8,248 bases of DNA from an uncultured Eubacteriales bacterium (GTDB taxonomy: Bacteria; Bacillota; Clostridia; Oscillospirales; Acutalibacteraceae). The stretch lies in the NCBI GenBank assembly GCA_900320235.1, contig ONRO01000003.1, forward strand, positions 1 to 8,248, in the 5' to 3' direction. Below, in pieces: positions 1 through 7,840 of the stretch (within the stretch, counting starts at the first letter, position 1; the number at the start of each line of letters is the position of its first letter). Made by a program: the position numbers and the translations under genes. The notes under the pieces were generated by a model. It ran no database searches. It had not been told where the DNA came from and saw only the letters and a program-made list of their open reading frames with translations.

Positions 1-23
1 CCGTGGCCGGAGGTGCGCCGTAG

Positions 24-52
24 TTGACAGGGTGGGGGATATGTGGTACTAT
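24..52 (+). promoter_or_regulatory. Probable sigma-A promoter of the yfhO-like gene cluster
   Basis: A perfect -35 hexamer TTGACA (24-29) is followed by a 17-bp spacer and the -10-like hexamer TACTAT (47-52), which keeps the important first T-A and last A-T positions. Transcription would start near position 59, giving a 5' leader of about 60 nt before the ATG at 120. The RBS GGAGG lies at 105-109. No riboswitch-like structure was seen in this short leader. The 23 bases before the promoter are GC-rich and too short to assign. Confidence 0.65.
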
Positions 53-119
53 TTGTTATGTAAAATGTGTTGTTATGCAGTATTTTCTGGATAATAAGGG
101 ATGTGGAGGAAAATAAAAA

Positions 120-2789
120 ATGATCGGTTTTTTGAAAAAATACTATTCAGTGATAATCGCTCCGCTGATAACTGCAGGAGTACTCTTATTTGCTTTTTCC
201 AATGCACATCTTTATCCTTTCGGAAAGGCTACTGTTGCATGGTGCGATATGAATTATCAGGTTGTGCCGATGCTTATGGATTTCCGTGATATCCTTGTGG
301 GAAATGACGGCTTGTTTCTGAATATGCATAATGCTTCAGGAATGAATTTCTGGGGAGTGTTCTGCTTTTTCCTGTCAAGCCCGTTTTCCTTTCTTGTACT
401 GCTGACGGAAAAACAGAATATACTGTTCTTTGTCAATATACTTGTTCTTTTGAAAATGTCTGCGTCATCGCTTACGGCTGCATTATATTTCAGAATGTGC
501 AAAAAAGGCTTGTCCTCTTCGTTTTCTGTTGTTCTCGGTGTGATGTATGGACTCTGCGGCTATGGAATGATGTTCTTTCAGAATATAATGTGGCTGGATA
601 TTATGTATATGTTCCCCTTGCTGCTGATCGGACTTGACAGGATAGTGACAAAGAAAAAGAATCTGTTATATATAATATTCCTTTCACTGATAATGATAAT
701 GAATTTCTATATAGGTTATATGATTGTCATATTCCTGTTATTGTATATGGCATTGTATATTTTCAGAAAGGATAAAAAAACCTACTCGGCTGAGGTGCCG
801 GCAAAATTTTTGTCAGGCTCTGTTATTGCAGCTCTGATCACAGCTGTGATATGGCTGCCTTCGCTGATTCAGACGACCTCCTCAGGCAGACTCAAAAGTC
901 TGAGCGAAAGCCTGAGTGAATCATCATTTCTTACAAGCTATACAACTATCCTTCCGTTGCTGATGTGTTCAGCCTTTATATTTGTTCTTGCGGGTTATAA
1001 TATAATGTGCAGAAAGAATCGTTCTCTGCGTGAAAACAATAACCTTATTATATTCTGCCTGATGCTTGTGCCGTTTATCATTGAGCCTGTCAACCTGATG
1101 TGGCATACCGGCGATTATATGTCCTTCCCGGCAAGATATGGCTTTATTACAGTATTTGCAGGCCTGATCTGCTGTGCTGATGTTCTTTCGGCTGATTCTG
1201 AAAAAGAAGAATATGTCAGCATTAAGAAACAGGTCATATCATTCACAGCGATGATAATATTGATCTCGGGATATTATTATTTCTCGAAAAATCTGATAAA
1301 TGATAAATTCAAGCAGATATCCAGGTATACATATTCACTCTGGGGAGACGGAACTTCTTTTGAACTGATCTTCAAGCTTTTTGTATTCTGCATGATAGTC
1401 TATGCGGCAATATATGTATTATACCACAAAAAGTATATGATTCGTCCGGTTTGTGCGATGCTTCTCCTTATGCTGTGCTTTATAGAGGGAATTGGAAACA
1501 GCCGCATCTATCTTGAAAGTCCCTCTGTTTTCAAGCCGTACAGAACTATCGAATACGCCGATGTTGTGTCACTCAGCGACAAAATTAATGATGACAGCTT
1601 TTACAGAGTGACAACGGATAATAAAACAGTTGAATATAATCTGACAGGTGCAATGGGCTATAATTCCCTGAGCCATTATTCATCCCTTGACAGCCGTGAA
1701 TACATGGCTATGCAAAGACAGCTCGGATATTCAACTGTATGGATGAAAGCAGGCTCACTCGGAGGAACAGAGCTTACGGATTCACTTTACTGCGTTAAAT
1801 ACAAAATAAAAAAGGGTGTTGATAAAAAGAAAAAGATAGTATCTTCTTCCAGATTTTCTATCGAGAAAAATGACGAATACTACAACGGTCTGGGAATAAT
1901 ATGTGATTCAGAGCTTCTTAAACATGAGGTGTTTCCTGAAAAGCTGACAAGGGCACAGATACAGGAGTACCTTTTTGAGAATATTTATGGCACAGGAGAA
2001 AAGCTTGTTACAGAATATAACTATGATAAGGAAAAAAGCAGATATATAAGCAATAATAACGGCATATTTAAACTTGAAAAAAATGCAGTTATCAGATACA
2101 CGATAAATGTAAAAGGCAGACAGAGTCTGTATGCTGACTGCTATAACGGCTTTTCTAATGACCTGAAGGAGGATTTCTTTGATGCTCTCAGAGTAAAGGT
2201 CAACGGAGTTGTCAAGGAGAAAAAATATCCGAATGCTGATAAAAACGGACTTTTGTATCTTGGTGAGTTCAAAGACAGAAAGGTTACGGTCGAGATCACA
2301 TCTTCACAGAGTTTTAATTGTTCAAGCTTCGGAGTTTTCGGACTTGATCTGAATGCATTGAAATCAGCGATCAGTCAGTCTGAATGTGCAGCTCTGAATT
2401 ATGACGGCAGTAAGATCAGCGGCAGCGTGCAGGCAAAAAAAGGACAGTGCTGCTTCCTTTCAGTGCCGTATAATGACGGACTGATAGTAAAGATAAACGG
2501 CGAAAATGTACCGGCAAAGCGAGTAATGTCAGATCTGACAGCATTTGAGCTGAAGGAAGGAAAAAATGATGTTGAGATAACGCTTATCCCGAAGGGCTTT
2601 ATTGCCGGACTTCTGATCTCACTTGCAGGAATAGCTGCAGCTGTGCTCTATACATTATTCATAGGAAAGCTGAAGCTCAGCAGCTGGATCATCAAAGCAG
2701 CAGAGATCATCATAGGACTTGCAGCATTAGTCGGAATGTTTTTGGTTTATGTGTTCCCGATGATCTTCTGTGCGATAACATATAAATAA
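120..2789 (+). CDS. YfhO-family polytopic membrane protein (GT-C-type glycosyltransferase-like)
   Basis: This is an 889-residue integral membrane protein of the YfhO family. Members have a GT-C-like fold and, in Bacillus and Listeria, help add sugars from lipid-linked donors to cell-surface polymers such as teichoic acids. The substrate here is unknown. About a dozen hydrophobic segments lie between residues 10 and 457. A long polar, presumably extracytoplasmic domain follows (about 460-825), then two terminal membrane segments (827-848 and 856-885). Family-like features are the first outer loop with LYPFGK (31-36) and D43-x-x-x-Q47, the FPARYGF motif (336-342), GYNSLSHYSS (513-522) and LYCVKY (556-561). 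D43 is in the position expected for a GT-C catalytic acid, which is an inference. The start is supported by GGAGG at 105-109, 10 nt before the ATG, and the promoter just upstream. The length is normal for the family and no frame break is seen. It is the first gene of a three-gene + strand run. Confidence 0.9.
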   Translation: MIGFLKKYYSVIIAPLITAGVLLFAFSNAHLYPFGKATVAWCDMNYQVVPMLMDFRDILVGNDGLFLNMHNASGMNFWGVFCFFLSSPFSFLVLLTEKQNILFFVNILVLLKMSASSLTAALYFRMCKKGLSSSFSVVLGVMYGLCGYGMMFFQNIMWLDIMYMFPLLLIGLDRIVTKKKNLLYIIFLSLIMIMNFYIGYMIVIFLLLYMALYIFRKDKKTYSAEVPAKFLSGSVIAALITAVIWLPSLIQTTSSGRLKSLSESLSESSFLTSYTTILPLLMCSAFIFVLAGYNIMCRKNRSLRENNNLIIFCLMLVPFIIEPVNLMWHTGDYMSFPARYGFITVFAGLICCADVLSADSEKEEYVSIKKQVISFTAMIILISGYYYFSKNLINDKFKQISRYTYSLWGDGTSFELIFKLFVFCMIVYAAIYVLYHKKYMIRPVCAMLLLMLCFIEGIGNSRIYLESPSVFKPYRTIEYADVVSLSDKINDDSFYRVTTDNKTVEYNLTGAMGYNSLSHYSSLDSREYMAMQRQLGYSTVWMKAGSLGGTELTDSLYCVKYKIKKGVDKKKKIVSSSRFSIEKNDEYYNGLGIICDSELLKHEVFPEKLTRAQIQEYLFENIYGTGEKLVTEYNYDKEKSRYISNNNGIFKLEKNAVIRYTINVKGRQSLYADCYNGFSNDLKEDFFDALRVKVNGVVKEKKYPNADKNGLLYLGEFKDRKVTVEITSSQSFNCSSFGVFGLDLNALKSAISQSECAALNYDGSKISGSVQAKKGQCCFLSVPYNDGLIVKINGENVPAKRVMSDLTAFELKEGKNDVEITLIPKGFIAGLLISLAGIAAAVLYTLFIGKLKLSSWIIKAAEIIIGLAALVGMFLVYVFPMIFCAITYK

Positions 2790-2835
2790 TCAGGCTGACA
2801 GAATGCGTGCAGGTTAAGAGCTATACGATGTGAAT

Positions 2836-2842
2836 AAGGAGG
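2836..2842 (+). promoter_or_regulatory. RBS that fixes the alcohol dehydrogenase start
   Basis: AAGGAGG lies 5 nt before the ATG at 2848 (11 nt before a second ATG at 2854). The longest reading frame would begin at a GTG at 2830, but then this perfect Shine-Dalgarno would lie inside codons 3-5 and the GTG would have no RBS of its own. The start is therefore taken as 2848. Confidence 0.8.
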
Positions 2843-2847
2843 AAAAA

Positions 2848-3930
2848 ATGTATATGCCTGTGGTTGTTTACAGCGAGGATGATGCGGTCCTCAACCATGG
2901 AAAAGAGCTGGCTGCGCTTGGGAGCAGGGCTTTGATACTGACAGGCAGGTTCTCTGCAAAAAACTGCGGAGCACTTGATGACACAATAAAGGTACTTGAC
3001 GGCTATGGCATCACATATCATATTTTTAACAGAGTTGAGGAAAATCCATCAACCCATACCGTTGTTCAGGCAGCAGAAGAAGGCAGGAATGAAAAAGCAG
3101 ATTTTGTAATTGGCATAGGCGGAGGTTCACCGCTTGATGCGGCAAAGGCGGCAGCATTCCTGATGTGCTGCGGAGAAATAAAAGAAGAATTACTTTATCA
3201 GTGCGGGAATGACAGACATCTGCCTCTTGCTCTGATTCCTACAACCTGCGGAACAGGTTCGGAGGTTACAGCAGTAAGTGTTCTGACGGTTCCTGAGCTG
3301 AAAACAAAAAAATCAATCAGCCATAGGATATTCGGAGATATTGCGCTTGTTGACGGAAAATATCTTAAGAGAATGCCGGTTCAGATACTCCGCAATACTG
3401 CACTTGATGCTCTGACTCATATGATAGAGAGCCGGATTAATACCGGTGCTGACGATTTCAGCAGGATGTATTCAGACAGCGGTATGAGAATCTGGAGCAG
3501 GAATATGAAATATCTTGAATCTGGAACAACTGAGAAAAAGGTATTAGCTGAGCTTATGAATGCAAGTACAATGGGCGGAATGGCTATTGCACAGGACGGC
3601 ACGGGGATCCCTCACGGACTGAGCTATTCGTTGACATATAAACTGCAGATTCCGCACGGAAAAGCAGTAGGATATTTTACTGCAGGTTACCTTGCAGCAG
3701 CGGATGAAAGCGACAGGAGAACTGTGCTTGATATTCTTGGTTTTTCATCGGTTGAACAGTTTCAGGAATATTATCTCAGAATGTACGGAAAAACAGATGT
3801 ACCGCATGAAATACTGGAGCAGGCAGTTGATGAGCTGTGGAAAAATAAGAAAAAGCTGTCAACAGCGCCTTTTGATGTTGATAAGGAGAAACTTGAAGAG
3901 ATAGCATTTTATACAATTATGCACAGCTGA
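2848..3930 (+). CDS. Iron-containing (group III) alcohol dehydrogenase
   Basis: This 360-residue cytoplasmic NAD(P)-dependent oxidoreductase belongs to the Fe-ADH family, which interconverts alcohols or diols and aldehydes or ketones. The exact substrate cannot be told from sequence. Numbered from the ATG at 2848, the nucleotide-binding region has IGGGSPLDAAK (about 90-100) and PTTCGTGSE (131-139). The four expected metal ligands are all present: D187 and H191 in ALDALTH, H256 in GIPHG, and H270 in IPHGKA, with the family's usual 4- and 14-residue spacings. The enzyme should therefore be active and metal-dependent. It is slightly shorter than typical members (about 380 residues). It starts 58 nt after the YfhO-like gene with no promoter or terminator seen between them, so it is probably co-transcribed. 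It has no obvious biochemical link to its neighbours; a fermentative redox role is the default guess. Confidence 0.93.
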   Translation: MYMPVVVYSEDDAVLNHGKELAALGSRALILTGRFSAKNCGALDDTIKVLDGYGITYHIFNRVEENPSTHTVVQAAEEGRNEKADFVIGIGGGSPLDAAKAAAFLMCCGEIKEELLYQCGNDRHLPLALIPTTCGTGSEVTAVSVLTVPELKTKKSISHRIFGDIALVDGKYLKRMPVQILRNTALDALTHMIESRINTGADDFSRMYSDSGMRIWSRNMKYLESGTTEKKVLAELMNASTMGGMAIAQDGTGIPHGLSYSLTYKLQIPHGKAVGYFTAGYLAAADESDRRTVLDILGFSSVEQFQEYYLRMYGKTDVPHEILEQAVDELWKNKKKLSTAPFDVDKEKLEEIAFYTIMHS

Positions 3931-3976
3931 AAAAAACAACAGTTATCAGCGTTTACTGAAATTAGGAGGAATACAG

Positions 3977-4501
3977 ATGATCAGATTCTATGAAGCAGGA
4001 ATAAAAGAAATAGACGAGCTTATGGAGCTTAGAAAAACGATGCTCAGAGAGGTGAATTCACTTCCGGATGATTATGTTTTCAGCAAGGCTTTTCGCAGAG
4101 ACAGCAAAAAGATTTTTCTCAGCGGAAACCAGACAACATTTATAGCAGCCGAAGATAAGCTGATTGCATGCGCTACGATCTGTTACTTTGATGTTCTGCC
4201 GACCATTGCACATCCGGGCGGAAAGAGAGCGCATATCATGAATGTCTATACAGCGAAGGAATACCGCAGACAGGGAATTGCATCCACATTACTCTATATG
4301 CTGACGGATCAGGCAAAGGAGAGGGGAGTCACTGAGATTACTCTTGATTCAGTGCCCGGTGCAAAAAGTATATATTATAAATCAGGCTTTACAGATTCAG
4401 ATGAGCGTATGGTAATGGATATACCGAAGCTTCTCAGATTGAATATTGAAAGAGCTGAAAGAACAGGCTGCACCGAAAAGGGCTGCTGTGACTGTCATTG
4501 A
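3977..4501 (+). CDS. GNAT-family N-acetyltransferase with Cys-rich C-terminal tail
   Basis: This 174-residue protein has the GNAT fold and should transfer an acetyl group from acetyl-CoA to an unknown amine. The acetyl-CoA loop is RRQGIA (97-102), preceded by the beta-4-like strand HIMNVYT (86-92). The IYYKSGF segment (132-138) is the usual motif B region with its Tyr-x-x-x-Gly-Phe pattern. After the fold ends near residue 150, the tail finishes with C165, C170, C171, C173 and H174, which is not part of the GNAT core. AGGAGG at 3964-3969 lies 7 nt before the ATG and supports the start. The gene begins 46 nt after the dehydrogenase with no terminator between them, and a strong terminator follows its stop, so it is probably the last gene of the + strand operon. 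Confidence 0.9.
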   Translation: MIRFYEAGIKEIDELMELRKTMLREVNSLPDDYVFSKAFRRDSKKIFLSGNQTTFIAAEDKLIACATICYFDVLPTIAHPGGKRAHIMNVYTAKEYRRQGIASTLLYMLTDQAKERGVTEITLDSVPGAKSIYYKSGFTDSDERMVMDIPKLLRLNIERAERTGCTEKGCCDCH

Positions 4502-4512
4502 TAAAAAATATG

Positions 4513-4546
4513 GGACTGTCGCGTTTTTGTGAACAGTCCGTTTTTT
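4513..4546 (+). terminator. Rho-independent terminator after the + strand operon
   Basis: GGACTGT (4513-4519) pairs perfectly with ACAGTCC (4533-4539). The loop can add three more pairs (4520-4522 with 4529-4531, one of them a G-T wobble) around a bulged A. Six T residues follow at 4541-4546 after a single G. It lies 11 nt after the acetyltransferase stop. An A-run at 4503-4508 on the other side means the same hairpin could also stop - strand transcripts, less strongly. It is the only clear terminator in the convergent gap. Confidence 0.88.
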
Positions 4547-4614
4547 GTTATTTAATTCATATGTTTGCTTGTGATATCCACCTTATAAACTGATATTCAA
4601 TTAAATGCAAAAAA

Positions 4615-4850
4615 TTAAGGTTTCGCAGGGGCATTTCCAAAGAGTGCTGGTGTCCGGTGTCTACCAGCTGCAAAGCATCAGCACAGACTGAGCCGGCAGG
4701 CGAGACCCGGAGCCTCTGGTCAGGGCTTCGGGGGCAGAAAGCCACCGATTTCTAATGCTTCCTGTTTTTTTGAATATCAGGGAAACGATAATTAGTTCAT
4801 TAATCAGTGTTCGGGGAGTGGGGCGAAGCCAAACGTTTAGCGGCTTCGGA
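4615..4850. other. GC-rich structured intergenic island, possible dispersed repeat or RNA
   Basis: The 465-bp gap between the convergent genes contains this island. Positions 4621-4740 are 61% GC and 4741-4860 are about 44%, while 4541-4620 and 4861-4920 are about 22% and 18%. Three hairpins are visible: 4644-4653 with 4675-4684 (10 pairs, two G-T), 4706-4714 with 4724-4732 (9 pairs, one G-T), and 4824-4830 with 4842-4848 (7 perfect pairs). The G-T pairs would be A-C mismatches on the - strand, which hints that the + strand is the RNA, if there is one. A TATAAA at 4584-4589 could be a -10 but has no good -35. Two overlapping - strand frames exist here, but neither has an RBS. The rest of the gap (4547-4614 and 4868-4966) is AT-rich and holds nothing else convincing. 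Confidence 0.4.
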
Positions 4851-4966
4851 CTTGCTTCAAACTTCAAAATGATATTTATTTAGTTTTTCATTAGTATTAT
4901 ATTGAAAAATGAAATGGAAGATATCGTCTGTCGGAAAAGACATAAATATAATCGTCAAGGTAAACC

Positions 4967-7768
4967 TTACTGCAGAAGATCTGTAAGAACTTTTCTGAGA
5001 TTTTCAGGATCTATGGGCTTTGCGATATGAGCATTCATTCCGTGATCATGTGCTTTGCGGATATCCTCGCCGAAAGCATTGGCGGTTACGGCAATTATCG
5101 GAATATCTGCCTTTTCAGGATCGCCTAAAGCCCTGATTTTTTCAGTTGCCTCATATCCGTTCATTACCGGCATCTGAATATCCATAAGAATAGCGTCGTA
5201 ATGACCTTTTTCTGAAGCTTCAAGTTTCTGAACAGCGTCAAGACCGTTTTCTGCGGACTCTACATTAAAGCCCAGACGTCTGAGCAGCATTTCCGAAAGC
5301 TGTCTGTTGATTTCGATATCCTCAACAAGCAGCAGGTGTTTGCTGATGAAATCAGGAGTGTCGGCGTTCTGAGGTTCGTTCTGTCTGTCAGGTGCTGAAT
5401 TCCTGCTTATACTCATTGAAAATGAAATGATAAACTCCGTTCCTTTGCCGGGAGCGGTGTTTACAGAAATCTTTCCGCCCATTGCATCAACAATACTTTT
5501 CGTTATTGCCATTCCGAGCCCTGTGCCCTGAATGCGGCTGACGGTAGAGGTACGTTCACGTTCAAAGGCATCAAAAACAGTCCGTGAAAACTCTTTTGTC
5601 ATTCCGATACCGTTGTCCTTTACGCTCAATTCAAAGAAAGCAATGTTTTCATCTGCTGAGAGCTGCTTTAATATCATCGACACTCTTCCGCCTTTTGCAG
5701 TAAATTTATAAGCATTGCTCAGAAGATTGAGAATGATACGCATAAACCTTGTTCTGTCAAAGACAAGATAATGATCTGTCACATCAATAATGCTGACGGT
5801 ATAGCTGATCTTTTTTTCCTCCATCTGCTGTCTGAACATTTCATAAGAAGTATTGACAGTATCAACAATATCTGCGTCCTCATTGTTAAGCTCAAGCTTT
5901 CCGCTTTCGATAAGGCTCATCTCAAGAACATCATTGATAAGCGTCAGCAGATGTTTTCCTGAGATATCAATTTTATCAACGTAATCCCTGATATTTTCAG
6001 GAATATTTTCTTCCTCGGAAATAAGATGAGTATAGCCGATTATTGCGTTCATCGGTGTTCTTATGTCATGGGAAATATTGAAAAGGAAGCGGCTTTTTGC
6101 CTTGCTGCTTTCTTCAGCGTGTATCTTGTCACGAAGAAGCATTGCCTGACGTTTCTGCAGCATTGATTGTATGTAAAGCATTACTGCAAGTCCGGAGGCG
6201 ATTATCAGAATAAGAACAACACTTCTGATAATGATTTCTTCACGCATAGTATCGGGATCCTTGAGATCAAGAATGCTTTTGATAAACCACATTATTGAGG
6301 AATAAAGCAGAAGGCAGAAAAGAACCGTGCTTGTGATTGTATTTCCTCCGAATTCTGAAATTCCGATTCTGCTCATTGTTCTCCAGTAAAAGACGAAGCC
6401 GAGAAGACACCACAGCGACAGCAGCAGAAAAGATTCTGCTCCCATAGTTTCGACCGCACCGATTTTTGAAACAAGATGGACAAAAAGAAAAACTGCGGAA
6501 ATAATCGTGCCGGTAATACCGGAAATAATGATCTTTTTATTGTTGTGCAATTTAGCCTTTTTCCATGAAGCAGCAGATGTATAGCCGAAGCCTACGATAG
6601 CGCCGAAAGAGGTAATATCAACAAACCAGACAAGTGCATTTCTTCCGAGAAAGGAAATCAGGATAGAAATGATCATAATAAAAAGAATGTTGAAGGGAGT
6701 TTCAAGGAAACGCTTTGAAAGGATATGATCCTGAGCCATTGTTGAAAGGATCCTTGCAGTTGCACGGTAAGCACCGATGATACCGGTAAAGATTGCAGCA
6801 AGAGAAATAATTGAAATGATAATTACGCCGGATTGACCAAGTGTACTTTCAGAAGCTAGAAACGGTGGAATCGAGGAAATACCCTTGAGTTTGTCAAGAT
6901 TGCTGATATAATCCTGCCAGTTGCTGAACTGACGGGGAACATCAGTAAGACTGATTATCGTCAGGGCAGCATATGTGATACCGCCAAAGATTATCGCAAG
7001 AGTAATGATAATTCCGGAGCGTTTTACCGGGAATTTAAAATGTGCTGTTTCAAGAGAAGCGGTATCAAAACCGACAAATGCCCAGGGAGCAAGAAGAACG
7101 ATGGTGATAAAACCGACTGTCGGATCGAAGCTTTCATTATTGAAGCCGGAGAAAAGCAAAGATGGATCAATATGCGGAATACAGACCACAGCAAGAAAGA
7201 TCACGCCTGCAAAAAGCAAAGCGGCAAGAATTGTCTGCATGATCTGAAGAAGAGGTTTTCCGCCGATAAAAAGAAGACCAATTATAGCAAGGGCAAGTGC
7301 TGACAGTACAAGCTCACCGAGATAGATATCGTATCCGGCGACCTGATAATGAAAGCCCTTTTGCAGCATATCACCAGAAACAGTACGGCTCATAACAAAC
7401 AAAGCAGTCGCATTGAGGAAAACGATGGTAAGATAAGAAAGACTCAAAAACCAGGTGCATACAAAAGCATGGTCACGTCCGAAAGCTTCCTTTGTATAGG
7501 AATAAGCGCCTCCGGTGCCCGGTTTTTTTCTCATAAGGTAGGAGTAGTTTTTGCCTATCACGAGCATAATAGCCATTCCGGTTAAGATGGCAAGCACAGA
7601 GGCAAATGGACCGGCGAGAGGAAGAAAAGTTGTTCCCGGCATGACAAAAGCGCCCCAGCCCACAATACAGCCGAATGCCATTGCCCATACATCGGCAGGA
7701 TTCAGATAACGTGCATATTTAATTCTTTTGGATAATGTACTTCCCTGATTCATGGCATTATTTTTCAT
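4967..7768 (-). CDS. APC-family permease fused to hybrid histidine kinase (permease-HK-receiver)
   Basis: This 933-residue protein combines transport and signalling modules. Residues about 23-470 look like a full APC-superfamily amino acid/polyamine permease: TM1 carries GCIVGWGAFVMPG (33-45), and TM6 carries PWAFVGFDTASLE followed by FKFPVKR (228-250). I count 12 permease helices plus two extra (about 476-497 and 514-534), which would leave the kinase in the cytoplasm. The kinase has H567 in the H-box (SHDIRTP; D568-x-x-T571 also fits a phosphatase motif), N685 (N-box), DNGIGM (718-723), FDAFER (732-737) and GTGLGM (748-753). The receiver (about 811-933) has E816/D817, phospho-acceptor D863, T895 and K917. 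All key residues are present. AGGAGAG at 7777-7783 lies 8 nt before the ATG. The upstream hpt gene supplies a likely phosphotransfer partner. The role is inferred: sensing an amino acid or similar solute by transport or binding. Whether it still transports is unknown. No clear terminator follows its stop. Confidence 0.93.
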   Translation of the reverse strand: MKNNAMNQGSTLSKRIKYARYLNPADVWAMAFGCIVGWGAFVMPGTTFLPLAGPFASVLAILTGMAIMLVIGKNYSYLMRKKPGTGGAYSYTKEAFGRDHAFVCTWFLSLSYLTIVFLNATALFVMSRTVSGDMLQKGFHYQVAGYDIYLGELVLSALALAIIGLLFIGGKPLLQIMQTILAALLFAGVIFLAVVCIPHIDPSLLFSGFNNESFDPTVGFITIVLLAPWAFVGFDTASLETAHFKFPVKRSGIIITLAIIFGGITYAALTIISLTDVPRQFSNWQDYISNLDKLKGISSIPPFLASESTLGQSGVIIISIISLAAIFTGIIGAYRATARILSTMAQDHILSKRFLETPFNILFIMIISILISFLGRNALVWFVDITSFGAIVGFGYTSAASWKKAKLHNNKKIIISGITGTIISAVFLFVHLVSKIGAVETMGAESFLLLSLWCLLGFVFYWRTMSRIGISEFGGNTITSTVLFCLLLYSSIMWFIKSILDLKDPDTMREEIIIRSVVLILIIASGLAVMLYIQSMLQKRQAMLLRDKIHAEESSKAKSRFLFNISHDIRTPMNAIIGYTHLISEEENIPENIRDYVDKIDISGKHLLTLINDVLEMSLIESGKLELNNEDADIVDTVNTSYEMFRQQMEEKKISYTVSIIDVTDHYLVFDRTRFMRIILNLLSNAYKFTAKGGRVSMILKQLSADENIAFFELSVKDNGIGMTKEFSRTVFDAFERERTSTVSRIQGTGLGMAITKSIVDAMGGKISVNTAPGKGTEFIISFSMSISRNSAPDRQNEPQNADTPDFISKHLLLVEDIEINRQLSEMLLRRLGFNVESAENGLDAVQKLEASEKGHYDAILMDIQMPVMNGYEATEKIRALGDPEKADIPIIAVTANAFGEDIRKAHDHGMNAHIAKPIDPENLRKVLTDLLQ

Positions 7769-7788
7769 TGAACGATCTCTCCTGTAAT

Positions 7789-7816
7789 GGAACAGCTGAT
7801 CATGAACAGCTGTTCC
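7789..7816 (-). repeat. Perfect 10-bp inverted repeat upstream of the permease-kinase RBS
   Basis: GGAACAGCTG (7789-7798) and CAGCTGTTCC (7807-7816) are perfect inverted copies separated by 8 nt. On the - strand transcript they form a 10-pair hairpin ending 5 nt before the AGGAGAG at 7783-7777, so it does not hide the RBS. The right arm sits in a 12-bp palindrome, GAACAGCTGTTC (7804-7815), which overlaps TTCCGGAA (7813-7820). GAACAGCTG is also directly repeated at 7790 and 7804 (14-bp period), and a third CAGCTG lies at 7831-7836. It could be an mRNA stability or expression-tuning hairpin, or an operator; the sequence does not decide between them. Confidence 0.7.
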
Positions 7817-7840
7817 GGAAGTAAGCTCAGCAGCTGATTG

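Noticed and set aside
101..289. 62-codon + strand frame overlapping the start of the YfhO-like gene
   Set aside because: It overlaps the RBS and the first codons of a strongly supported gene and has no RBS of its own.
2795..2827. CTGACA and TATACG as a possible promoter before the alcohol dehydrogenase
   Set aside because: The spacing is 21 bp, too long for a sigma-A promoter, and the short gap fits co-transcription.
4763..4771. T-run in the GC-rich island as a second terminator
   Set aside because: No stable GC-rich stem directly precedes the T-run; the nearest stem is five A-T-rich pairs about 11 nt away.
4557..4867. Two overlapping - strand frames (4557-4745 and 4661-4867) in the convergent gap
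   Set aside because: The longer begins at TTG, neither has a Shine-Dalgarno, they overlap each other in different frames, and the region is dominated by hairpins. They are better explained by the GC-rich island.
4896..4901. Perfect TATAAT on the - strand downstream of the permease-kinase gene
   Set aside because: No -35-like hexamer lies 16-18 bp upstream on that strand, and the region is so AT-rich that such a match is expected by chance.
6975..7303. + strand open frames opposite the permease domain
   Set aside because: They are antisense shadows of a clear membrane protein frame, with charged low-complexity translations and no RBS.
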